Shown here: piece after piece, positions 53,873 to 64,000 of the stretch
Layout: each line of letters opens with the position of its first letter
Numbering within the stretch: position 1 is the first letter of the stretch
Assembly: GCA_947462335.1 (NCBI GenBank)
Contig: OX381708.1
Location: 558,001 to 622,000 of the forward strand
Length of the DNA stretch: 64,000 nt
From: Harmothoe impar
Taxonomy: Eukaryota; Annelida; Polychaeta; Phyllodocida; Polynoidae
Reading direction: 5' to 3'
Position numbers and translations under genes: made by a program
The notes under the pieces: model-generated
What the model was told of the DNA's origin: nothing
The model's input: only the letters and a program-made list of their open reading frames with translations
Database searches by the model: none

Positions 53873-55825
53873 ACAAAATATTTAGAAGGAATAAACTTGA
53901 TGAGTATAGTCATGTAATATGTCGTTGGAAAGAGAAAAATGGAAGCAATTAAGGCAATTTGGTCTCATTTAAACATAGAAGATTGAACGTGTGATTAACA
54001 TCACAGATGACTCAGGGTCAGGGTGATAAAGTGATTGAAATGATGGACTAAACAACTGAATCTGTAAATATTATTTCAGGAACAATGAATTATTTGTCAA
54101 TTCTGAGAGCAGGAATGTATTCCTGGGTCAAAACTACCCTCAAATCATGTGTCACACTAGTATGTGATCATATTTCAGCTGAGCAGGTGTGTGTGGGCGA
54201 GCTGGTGGGTGTGGGTGAGACGGTGGGTGTGGGCGAGCCGGTGTGTGTGGGCGAGCAAGTGCGTCTGGGCAAGCAGGTGGCTGTCGGTATCAGCGCCTGG
54301 TGGCGTGTAACCGCCGTTTTACGTCTCGGCCGAAAAGCGAGTCGATCGGAGCGTCAGCAGCGACACCATCTTCGGTTCTGTTTCGCCGTGTCGGCCGGCC
54401 GCGGGGCGGCGTGTGTAACAGATGATTAACTCCCCCAGTCAATTACCACTGCCGACATATCTAGCAGAGGGGGGGGGGGGGGACTCACATTTCCATATAG
54501 TCTTTGTAACGATACGTGCATTGTCAGTGCAAAGTGAATCAGGGTTATCACCACACTGATCTGTTACACAAATAATATCAAGTAACCTCCCCTGTAAATT
54601 ACCTCTAGTACTTAAGTGTTTGATAGATGTCTGAAAAAAAGCGTCTCACCTACCCCTCCCATAGAGATAGCATTGGTTGTCACGAACTATCCAAATTTGG
54701 GGTTATCGGTTATCTACACGCTCCCATAGAGCTCTATGCTGAAGCAAATTACCAGCAATTACTGCCTAATATTATTTTTCGTTTTTTAGGGGGTTACAGT
54801 TGGAATTTGTAAAAAACAAATACACCATTAGATAGATATTGTGGAAAGTGATATAATGACACCATGCAAGATGCAAAGAGTGAAATATTGACCAAATGGG
54901 AGCAATTTCATTTTTTCAAGGAAAAGAGGTGTCCAGAATCGTCTCACTAGACTCAGGGCAGACCCTGAGTCAATAAATTAGAAATATATATGATTTCCTC
55001 TTTGAAAAAAGATAAAATGTGGTCTCTGGCCCACAGCTGAAAATCCGGGCCCACAGCTGATAAAGTTAGTGTCTACCCCTGACCAAAGTGCCTGTCTCAT
55101 GTACTTTCATATATCTACCCTCTATCAGATGTCAATAGCCAAACACCAAAGTGCCTGTCTCATGTCAGCTCAGCCTCCACAGGGGCAGGGAGGGGCTGCT
55201 ACTTGCCGGGGGGGGAGGGGAGGGGAGCTACTCTAACATGTATTGGATAACCAATGCAGCACAACCCTGAAATTCGTTTGCAGTGAATTTCCATTAGATC
55301 CTGAAAAGGGGGGCAGTCAGTTGTCGTCAAGGCCCTGATAAGTAGGTTAAAAATCATGCCATTAAATTGAGTTTTCTTGCTGAAAGGGATGAATAAAACT
55401 GTATTTGTACAAAATTCAGGGAGACCTAAACATGTGAAGGCTCATCGTATCTCCCAATCTCTGGGTCAAATCTCCCAATTTCTAAAATTTATGGCTGTCA
55501 GATCTCCCAACCTCTGATAAGAGGAGGGGTAGGGCGGCAGTTGTTTTCTACCCCCAAACACTCAGTGCCCCCCCCCCGGGCTGCTTGTGTCTGTTATCAG
55601 TCAAGCCGGTATTGTTTAATGCCTCACGCAGCGTGTGATCCTAATTCAGCCTGTTTCCCACACGGCCTGCAGCACTGTCATCACTTACTTCATACACCAC
55701 CAGCGGCATGCCATTACCTGATCACAGCACGGTGACCAGGCACACTGTGGGCACTCCCTTTGTACTGCAGGGTGGACACTAATGCCAGCTTGGGGACCAA
55801 CCACCCTTACCTCTAACTAACATTC
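53873..55825. other. Mostly unassigned DNA with a CpG-rich block
   Basis: Between 54185 and 54290 lies a GTGGGCGAGCNGGTG minisatellite. At 54300-54420 a CpG-dense block follows (for example CCGAAAAGCGAGTCGATCGG), unlike its AT-rich surroundings. It is open in several frames on both strands; none gives a protein I recognise and no splice-site pair is convincing. It could be an exon or a CpG promoter. The rest (54430-55825) shows nothing I can name. Confidence 0.4.
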
Positions 55826-55839
55826 AGCACCAAACTGCC

Positions 55840-56362
55840 CCTCACATGTCCACACGCAGGCCGCATCCACAACGCTGACATGTCCACACACAGACCGCAC
55901 CCACAACTCTGACATGTCAACACACAGGCCGCATCCACAACGCTGACATGTCCACACACAGACCGCATCCACAACGCTGACATGTCCACACACAGACCGC
56001 ACCCACAACTCTGACATGTCAACACTCAGGCCGCATCCACAACGCTGACATGTCCACACGCAGGCCGCATCCACAACGCTGACATGTCCACACACAGACC
56101 GCACCCACAACTCTGACATGTCAACACTCAGGCCGCATCCACAACGCTGACATGTCCACACACAGACCGCATCCACAACGCTGACATGTCCACACACAGA
56201 CCGCACCCACAACTCTGACATGTCAACACACAGACCGCACCCACAACGCTGACATGTCCACACACAGACCGCATCCACAACGCTGACATGTCCACACACA
56301 GACCGCACCCACAACTCTGACATGTCCACACACAGGCCGCATCCACAACGCTGCACAGCCCA
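55840..56362. repeat. 34-bp minisatellite
   Basis: About 15 copies of ACATGTCCACACACAGACCG then CATCCACAACGCTG, with alternate CACCCACAACTCTG units giving higher-order order. It makes long minus-strand ORFs that are not genes. Confidence 0.92.
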
Positions 56363-56964
56363 CACACGGGCAGGGGGTAGCCCCCCCCCCCCACGCTTTG
56401 ACCATCCCTTGAAAAGGTCAAACCTAAAAAGGTCGAAATTGGCCAGAAACCGCCTTGTCCCCTCCCCCCCCACCCACCCCGCTTTGAAATGCTTGCCACA
56501 CCTCATATACCACACCATTGTGATATAACACCGGGGCGCTCTTTAATTTGGTGGGACCGCCTGTACTAATACAAAACAGACGCTATCATTGATTATATTT
56601 TAGTGCTTTTAGTCAGCAAGATATAATGGAGTTGAAGGATGCCAGACAATGAACCATTCCTATAAACATCACAAATTGATGCAGGCAATGACTGACAGAC
56701 AGTGTCAATACCATTTAGTCATGTACTATATGTAACCCCAGAGTGCCCCATCCATGAAACACTTCTTCATCTGCCATTCATGAAACCTTTTGTTTATTGA
56801 TGAGATTCTTTGAGATAAATTCATCTCTCAACATTTGGTATCACTGGTCTTGGTGAATATTATAGGTGCTGAAGTTTTTTAGGAGAAATATGGTGCTACA
56901 CTGAGGTTACAAGAAAGGCGGTACTATGCTGTATATATCATGATACATGGTAGGTAAGAATCTG

Positions 56965-57075
56965 TGTGACGTCATAAAACAGCGGTGTGCGTGACGTCAC
57001 ACGGGGACAGCGGTGTGCGTGACGTCACACGGGGACAGCGGTGGGCATGACGTCGTACACCGACAGCGGGTGTGA
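56965..57075 (+). repeat. Short repeat with TGACGTCA motifs
   Basis: GACAGCGGTGTGCGTGACGT|CACACGGG repeats about three times (29 bp). Two copies keep the full CRE palindrome; a third has GACGTCGTAC. Confidence 0.8.
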
Positions 57076-57741
57076 GTCACGGTAACCAGGTGTCCAGCCA
57101 CAAGCTGCCTTAGTGGAAGTCACTCCTCACTCAACACTTAACACTCTAAGGACAGCAGGTCACTAGAAGATGAGATTTGTCGTTGTGATGCACCAATGCA
57201 GTCCCAGCGAGTAACTCGCAGGTGCTACATTGGTGCATCATGCCGACCCTTTAAGAGTGTCTCAGCCCTGTAGGGTCAGCATTATATTTAAACGCATTCA
57301 TGCATCATGATGACAAAGGGCATACTGTATTAAGGCATAATGCTGTCCTTAAAGGGTTACGGCCTGCAGAGCGATTTAATGCAGTCTGCCATTTGTCGTC
57401 ATGATGCATGAATGCAGCCTGGACAAGCATACTCAGCAGTGATGCATGACTGTGGTAGTGACACCCGACATACATTCATGCAACATGACGATTAGAGGTT
57501 TAAAGCGTGAAGCGGGCCTTTAAGGGATAATACCCACAGGCCATTACTTTTTTACTTCTTATTTGTCCTCCTCCCATTTCTGCAGGTAATTCCTCTTTAC
57601 TTTGTACACATCTATAACACAGGGAGCCCCCCCCCCCCCCCCCCCGGTGTGTGCGGCCCCCAGGGGGGGGGGGAGGTTGTCACTGAGTGAGATAACGCCG
57701 CTCACCACCACCAGGGGGCAGTGTAACCCTCTACAGGCAGA

Positions 57742-58212
57742 GTGATGCATTTGTGCATCATGCTGCTACAATGCATTGGTGCATCACGCTGCTACAATGC
57801 ATTGGTGCATCACGCTGCTACAATGCATTTGTGCATCATGCTGCTACAATGCATTGGTGCATCACGCTGCTACAATGCATTTGTGCATCATGCTGCTACA
57901 ATGCATTTGTGCATCATGCTGCTACAATGCATTGGTGCATCATGCTGCTACAATGCATTGGTGCATCACGCTGCTACAATGCATTGGTGCATCATGCTGC
58001 TACAATGCATTTGTGCATCATGCTGCTACAATGCATTTGTGCATCATGCTGCTACAATGCATTGGTGCATCACGCTGCTACAATGCATTGGTGCATCACG
58101 CTGCTACAATGCATTGGTGCATCACGCTGCTACAATGCATTTGTGCATCATGCTGCTACAATGCATTTGTGCATCATGCTGCTACAATGCTCTGCTCACC
58201 ACTGCTGCATTG
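57742..58212. repeat. 26-bp minisatellite TGCATCATGCTGCTACAATG
   Basis: About 17 copies of GTGCATCATGCTGCTACAAT plus GCATTG or GCATTT. Two sub-types (CATCACG and CATCATG) alternate in an order that repeats. The unit is derived from the dispersed 'catgatgcatgaatgcagc' family around it. Confidence 0.93.
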
Positions 58213-58889
58213 GTGCATCATTAAGGCCCTCTGGGAGTGTATCAACCCCATAGGGGCGGAGTGAAGCATTCTCTTAACTCTACTGAGTTTCTCACCTGAG
58301 ATGCAGTCATGCATCATGATGACTAAAAGTCATTTCAATGTAATATGCTGTCCTTAGAGGGTTAAACTTGATGTTACACAAAACATGAGACTTAGAGTTC
58401 CACATGGCTGACATCAGACAGGAGGGAACCACTAATTCATTAACCATTTAAGGAGGCAAGGTCGCTAAAAGATTTGCCCCGGTGAGTAACTTGACGGTGG
58501 TGCATTGGTGCATCATGCTGTTTGACTTCTAGGTGTGGTCGGCTCATGGGAGGGGTTCTTCGGTACATCTTATATTCACATAGGCAACATTCAGTTTCTT
58601 CCTTTATATACTAATATATATACTGCATACATTTCTCACCAGATCAGAGGGAATTTCTGAGAAACTGGTATTGACAAAGATACAAACAATGACTTAATTT
58701 CCTTACGCTACTCTTTTCAAGTTATCTTCCATGTCCACATAGCACTTAAGGCTTTAAGGCCTTTAATGCACTAGTTCGGCCTGTTTGCTGCTATAATGCA
58801 TGTGGCCCTGATGAGTAACTCACTGACACCCCCAGATGGTAAGCAGGATGCACAAATGCGTGCCTTGTATCATGAGGACAGGGTGTAAA

Positions 58890-59004
58890 GCCGTGTGGCA
58901 TTAACTCAGGACGCAGGTCACTGAGCGGGCAGCTATTGGAGGGCGAGACGCTTAGTGACGCTTCACACTCTGATATAGCGGTTTCTCCTGCTGCCTCTGT
59001 AGTG
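58890..59004 (-). CDS. Possible exon of the unidentified minus-strand gene
   Basis: After acceptor ACTATAGTGCAG (minus strand), one frame reads TTEAAGETAISECEASLSVS, then PSNSCPLSDLRPELM, and stays open for about 70 codons. The acceptor and the first 55 or so nt are repeated upstream on that strand (59005-59290), as seen at RXR exons. I found no strong donor, and the phase (2) does not match the candidate exons at 62804 and 52615. Speculative. Confidence 0.2.
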
Positions 59005-59292
59005 CTGCACTATAGTACAGACCCCAGGTCACTGAGCTGGTAGCTTAGTGACGCTTCACACTCTGATATAGCGGCTTCTCCTGCTGCCTCTGTAGTGCTG
59101 CACTATAGTACAGACAGTTTAGTGACGCTTCACACTCTGATATAGCGGCTTCTCCTGCTGCCTCTGTAGTGCTGCACTATAGTACAGACCCCAGGTCACT
59201 GAGCTGGTAGCTTAGTGACGCTTCACACTCTGATACAGCGGCTTCTCCTGCTGCCTCTGTAGTGCTGCACTATAGTACAGACCCCAGGTCAC
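58930..59292. repeat. About four copies of an acceptor-containing unit
   Basis: Units of 83-124 bp contain GACGCTTCACACTCTGATAT, AGCGGCTTCTCCTGCTGCCT and CTGTAGTGCTGCACTATAGT. Read on the minus strand each has an acceptor-like ACTATAGTGCAG followed by an open frame. Confidence 0.8.
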
Positions 59293-59294
59293 AA

Positions 59295-60135
59295 CAGGTA
59301 GTTCAGGCAGGCAGACAGGGAGGGGGCAGGCAGACAGGGAGGGGGGCAGGCAGACAGGGATGGGGCAGGCAGGCAGACAGGGAGGGGGGCAGACAGGGAG
59401 GGGGGCAGACAGGGGGGCAGGCAGACAGGGAAGGGGGCAGGCAGGCGGGCAGGCAGGCAGACAGGGAGGGGGGCAGGCAGACAGGGAGGGGGCAGGCAGA
59501 CAGGGAGGGGGCAGGCAGACAGGGAGGGAGGGAGGCAGGCAGACAGGGAGGGAGGCAGACAGGGAGGGAGGCAGACAGGGAGGGGGCAGGCAGGAAGGCA
59601 GACAGGGAGGGAGGTAGACAGGGAGGGGGCAGGCAGACAGGGAGGGGGGCAGGCAGACAGGGAGGGGGGCAGGCAGACAGGGAGGGGGGCAGGCAGACAG
59701 GGAGGGGGGCAGGCAGACAGGGAGGGAGGCAGGCAGGGGGGCAGGCAGACAGGGAGGGAGGCAGGCAGACAGGGGGGCAGGCAGACAGGGAGGGGGCAGG
59801 CAGACAGGGAGGGGGGCAGGCAGACAGGGAGGGGGGCAGGCAGACAGGGAGGGAGGCAGGCAGACAGGGGGGCAGGCAGACAGGGAGGGAGGGGGCAGGC
59901 AGACAGGGGCAGGCAGACAGGGGCAGGCAGACAGGGGGGCAGACAGGGAGGGAGGCAGACAGGGAGGGCAGGCAGGAAGGGAGGGCAGGAAGACAGGGAG
60001 GCAGGAAGAGAGGGCAGGCAGGCAGACAGGGAGGTTGGCCAACAGGAAGGGAGGGCAGGCAGACAGGGAGGGCGAGGCAGGGAGGCAAAGAGGGAGGGAG
60101 GCAAGCAGACAGGAGAGGCAGACAGACAGACAGGT
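59295..60135. repeat. 840-bp polypurine tract (GGCAGGCAGACAGGGA)n
   Basis: Units of about 17-25 bp (GGGGGCAGGCAGACAGGGAG), nearly all A and G on the plus strand except the C of GGCAGGCAGAC. All six frames are open for up to 290 codons, giving Arg/Gly/Gln or Pro/Cys/Leu repeats that I do not regard as proteins. Confidence 0.94.
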
Positions 60136-60464
60136 AGGAAGGGTTGTTGGGTTGCTTTACGCTGTGGTCATTTCAAGGGCTCAGAGATGCAGCATAGGTC
60201 CTGTAGGTAGGTGACTAGGCTGGTGGCAGTCCCTAGTGCAGGTATCTAGGTGTACAGGAGTGCAGGGAGGGGCCTGTCCAGGTGAGACAGTGGGACGGTG
60301 TAGGACGGTGTAGTACAGAGTGTATCCCGGTAGGACGAGGTGAGGAGACGGGGGTCAGGCACGGCCCGCAGCCACACTGCCCCCAGGCCGCCACACGGCA
60401 CGCACCGACTACTGGTGTACACCACATCACTAGTTACCACATCACAGACACCAGGGGAGGACCT

Positions 60465-61130
60465 CAGTACAGACACCACTTACCATACAGCACCCACACC
60501 AGCCACACACTGCCTACAATACCACAGCACATACCACAAGGACCTCAGTACAGGGACACCACTCACCATACAGCACCAACACCAGCCACATACTGCCTCC
60601 TACCACACCACATACCACAGGGACCTCAGTACAGGGACACCACTCACCATACAGCACCCACACCAGCCACACACTGCCTACAATACCACAGCACATACCA
60701 CAAGGACCTCAGTACAGGGACACCACTCACCATACAGCACCAACACCAGCCACATACTGCCTCCTACCACACCACATACCACAAGGACCTCAGTACAGGG
60801 ACACCACTCACCATACAGCACCCACACCAGCCACACACTGCCTACAATACCACACCACATACCACAAGGACCTCAGTACAGGGACACCACTCACCATACA
60901 GCACCCACACCAGCCACACACTGCCTACAATACCACACCACATACCACAAGGACCTCAGTACAGGGACACCACTCACCATACAGCACCCACACCAGCCAC
61001 ACACTGCCTCCTACCACACCACATACCACAAGGACCTCAGTACAGGGACACCACTCACCATACAGCACCCACACCAGCCACACACTGCCTACAATACCAC
61101 ACCACATACCACAAGGACCTCAGTTACCTC
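60465..61130. repeat. 82-bp tandem repeat
   Basis: About eight copies of CCTCAGTACAGGGACACCAC, CATACAGCACCCACACCAGC, CACACACTGCCTACAATACC and CACCACATACCACAAGGA. Two sub-types (CCTACAATACCAC and CCTCCTACCAC) are interspersed. Confidence 0.92.
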
Positions 61131-61411
61131 ACCAGGTACCTGCATCCTCAGCCAGACACAGGGCTACCTCTACCATGACCAACACCAGCCTCCTACCACA
61201 GCACATGGACATGTAGCCTTGTACCATACGACACCCGCCAAGGACATTAGTCCGCACTGGTTACCCCACCAGGTACCTACTGCCAGCATCCATACAGCAT
61301 AATAGGACTCAGCAGGGCTACCTGTACCCCACCAGGCTGCTACTGCTGCTAATTCTGCTGGACACAAAGTAACTTTGTCCACCTCCCAGCTCTCACCCAG
61401 ACCAGCCTCTG

Positions 61412-62615
61412 TACATGGTGTAAGGACACAGCTCCCACAGAACCAGACCTGCTGCTAAGGGTCTGCTCTACATGGTGTAGGGACACAGCTCCCACAGAAC
61501 CAGACCTGCTGCTAAGGGTCTGCTCTACATGGTGTAGGGACACAGCTCCCACAGAACCAGACCTGCTGCTAAGGGTCTGCCCTACATGGTGTAGGGACAC
61601 AGCTCCCACAGAACCAGACCTGCTGCTAAGGGTCTGCTCTACATGGTGTAGGGACACAGCTCCCACAGAACCAGACCTGCTGCTAAGGGTCTGCCCTACA
61701 TGGTGTAGGGACACAGCTCCCACAGAACCAGACCTGCTGCTAAGGGTCTGCTCTACATGGTGTAGGGACACAGCTCCCACAGAACCAGACCTGCTGCTAA
61801 GGGTCTGCTCTACATGGTGTAGGGACACAGCTCCCACAGAACCAGACCTGCTGCTAAGGGTCTGCTCTACATGGTGTAGGGACACAGCTCCCACAGAACC
61901 AGACCTGCTGCTAAGGGTCTGCTCTACATGGTGTAAGGACACAGCTCCCACAGAACCAGACCTGCTGCTAAGGGTCTGCTCTACATGGTGTAGGGACACA
62001 GCTCCCACAGAACCAGACCTGCTGCTAAGGGTCTGCTCTACATGACGTAAGGACACAGCTCACACAGAACCAGACCTGCTAACGGTCTGCTCTACATGAC
62101 GTAAGGACACAACTCCCACAGAACCAGACCTGCTGCTAAGGGTCTGCTCTACATGACGTAAGGACACAGCTCCCACAGAACCAGACCTGCTGCTAAGGGT
62201 CTGCTCTACATGGTGTAAGGACACAACTCCCACAGAACCAGACCTGCTGCTAAGGGTCTGCTCTACATGGTGTAAGGACACAACTCCCACAGAACCAGAC
62301 CTGCTGCTAAGGGTCTGCTCTACATGGTGTAAGGACACAGCTCCCACATACCCAGACCTGCTGCTAAGGGTCTGCTCTACATGGTGTAAGGACACAACTC
62401 CCACAGAACCAGACCTGCTGCTAAGGGTCTGCTCTACATGGTGTAAGGACACAGCTCCCACAGAACCAGACCTGCTGCTAAGGGTCTGCCCTACATGGTG
62501 TAGGGACACAGCTCCCACAGAACCAGACCTGCACTGCTAAGGGTCTGCCCTACATGGTGTAAGGACACAGCTCCCACAGAACCAGACCTGCTGCTAAGGG
62601 TCTGCTCTACATGGC
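61412..62615. repeat. 57-bp tandem repeat, open on the minus strand
   Basis: About 21 copies of GGACACAGCTCCCACAGAAC, CAGACCTGCTGCTAAGGGTC and TGCTCTACATGGTGTAG. The 57-bp period (19 codons) leaves minus-strand frames open (HVEQTLSSRSGSVGAVSLH). The unit contains no splice-site pair and the frame breaks near 62057, so I treat it as a satellite, although an expressed repeat protein is not excluded. Confidence 0.9.
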
Positions 62616-62639
62616 CTCTCACCATACCACTGTCATCCA

Positions 62640-64000
62640 GAACAGCCTCACCAGCATATTCTGCTCTCTATATACAAGTTGTCGGGAGGTCCCTAGTGGA
62701 CGAGGAGCGGTATGTGGAGGGACAATGACAATGTGAGGTGGTTGTCCCTAGTGTGTGTGTGCCCATGATGCCCGTGTTACAGGTGTGGCTGCCCGTGCCT
62801 CACCGTGATGACAGCGTGAGGCGGGCGGGGCGTGGTGTACAGTGGGTCAGTACTGACGCACCCCGTGACCTCCAACCTGACGTATATACCACTATGGTCA
62901 CTTATTCATCCTAATACTTACATGTACAAATACTCTAATGAATGCACACCCCTCTTTTGGACTACAAATGACCAAAAGTTTTCTGTTTTTGGGGGGAAAT
63001 TAGAGTTTTAACTACCAGAGATGTATTCAAAATATTTGTTAAGTGCACTGTGGGATAACTACGACGAATACGGTAGTTGTGTATAGCCCATGTGCACCGA
63101 TGTGACATGAGGGCCGCGGCTCTGACGTCACACGCGGCATAAGGCAGCTGTGTGCCACCGTGTCATGTCCACACACCAGCCTCCTGACCACACTCACCAC
63201 CATAGAGGAAGGTACACCACACTGACCACTGCAGCCTCTTACACACTACCTGTACTGACACATACAGGAGGCTAGAGAGGAGGGTCACTCTACACAGACC
63301 ACACTCACTACTGAGGAGGTACACAGTTACTACAGGTAAGTGGATGTGGGAAATGTATATAAAGCCTAACATGTTACACTCAGCTTCACAGAAGGTGTGA
63401 AATAGCTCCATTTCATAAAGTTTTGATAATTCTTGAATGTGATGGGAGCAAAAAAACTGAAAATCACCAGTGTCTTTTGGTAACTATGCAACTTTTACCT
63501 GATTTTAATGAGGTATTTGAATACAGTCAACTTGATATGTCCTACACATAGTTCTATCATACATTATGTGCACCTCCTTTAAATTGATACCAAACATGCC
63601 TATGGCTTATTATACCTGACAATCTACGATAAAGGGCTGCAGTACGCGTTAAAGCACTATGTTGTCCTTACAGAGTAACTAATGTAGACAAACCTGGTAT
63701 CCAAGGACCAGAAGCTAGATCAACACGACACCCGCCCTGCCCGGTGTGCAGCCTCGGGCCGCATCAAAATAAAACAGTGTTCTTTGTGAAGAGATGCATC
63801 ATCTAGGGAACCCTTTCCCCAAACTATTCTATCTGTTCCCTCTTATTATGAACAGATTGCTCCCTAACCCTGGTATTTACATCAACACCAGCACAGAAGC
63901 TATACACTGGCCTGCCCACTGGCACTGCCTTGAGCCAGATCAAAATAAAAATAGAATTTCTATGAGAAGAAATGAGTCATCAATGGACACCTTTCCATAC
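62640..64000. other. Right end of the window, no firm gene
   Basis: Besides the small candidate exon at 62804-62852, a decayed CCGTATTCG-type MITE covers about 62900-63075 (right end GACGAATACGGTA). On the plus strand, ACTGACACATACAG|GAG (63269) to TACTACAG|gtaagt (63336) would make a 68-nt exon, EAREEGHSTQTTLTTEEVHS and YY, in low-complexity sequence; I give it little weight. Confidence 0.35.
62804..62852 (-). CDS. Possible 49-nt exon of the unidentified minus-strand gene
   Basis: Minus strand: acceptor GGGGTGCGTCAG, then 49 nt, then donor ATCACG|gtgagg. The frame reads TDPLYTTPRPPHAVIT and ends in phase 0, which matches the phase-0 start of the exon at 52615, so the two could be spliced across a 10-kb repeat-filled intron. 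The plus strand is also open here after CCCGTGTTACAG (VWLPVPHRDDSVRRAGRG), so the strand is not certain. Confidence 0.3.

Noticed and set aside
54085..54429. 114-codon ORF with VGVGETVGVGEPV repeats and an Arg-rich end
   Set aside because: First part is a GTGGGCGAG minisatellite. The CpG-rich end is open in several frames on both strands, so I kept it only as an unassigned block.
59212..60137. Overlapping ORFs of 260-290 codons on both strands (Arg/Gly/Gln or Pro/Cys/Leu-rich)
   Set aside because: Polypurine satellite without stops; no start context, splice sites or non-repeat domain.

Overview
The window is animal genomic DNA, most likely from an invertebrate deuterostome; amphioxus-like is my guess, from the near-vertebrate RXR sequence, the CpG-rich GC-biased exons, the dense TTA- and TA-flanked MITEs and an intact Ngaro-type retroelement. 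There are no bacterial features. About 3% of the window is recognisable exon. Most of the rest is introns, tandem arrays and palindromic (foldback) elements.

Layout: (1) 1-21 kb: a complete retinoid X receptor (RXR) gene on +, seven coding exons from 2584 to 17596, 436 codons, joined in frame by canonical splice sites. Its introns hold a 2.6-kb foldback element (6446-9092, itself split by a 490-bp insertion), a 4-kb foldback element (about 11.59-15.62 kb), and tandem arrays beside six of its seven coding-exon acceptors and two of its donors. (2) 17.6-22 kb: RXR 3' region, with two arrays of nuclear-receptor half-sites. (3) 21.8-26.4 kb: a large 21-bp minisatellite with higher-order structure. 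(4) 27.28-32.46 kb: a complete Ngaro/DIRS-like retrotransposon on -, with gag-like, RT-RNase H and tyrosine recombinase ORFs and identical split direct repeats. (5) 32.5-39.8 kb: MITEs and a third foldback element. (6) 39.9-44.5 kb on -: the ribosomal protein eL42 (RPL36A) gene, five coding exons. It faces (7) 44.8-48.1 kb on +: a homologue of small acidic protein (SMAP, C11orf58), four coding exons. The two share a 288-bp divergent promoter. (8) 48-64 kb: repeat-rich DNA with possible exons of an unidentified - strand gene (a terminal exon at 52406-52615 and weaker candidates), plus long arrays with periods of 22, 26, 34, 57 and about 82 bp and an 840-bp polypurine tract.

The most unusual signal is in RXR. 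In several introns the tandem-array unit spans the splice junction itself, so intact copies of the acceptor plus exon start (or exon end plus donor) are lined up next to the real site. The same layout may recur in the unidentified gene at 59 kb. Nearly all the long ORFs in the window that are not named here are frames left open by tandem repeats whose period is a multiple of three.
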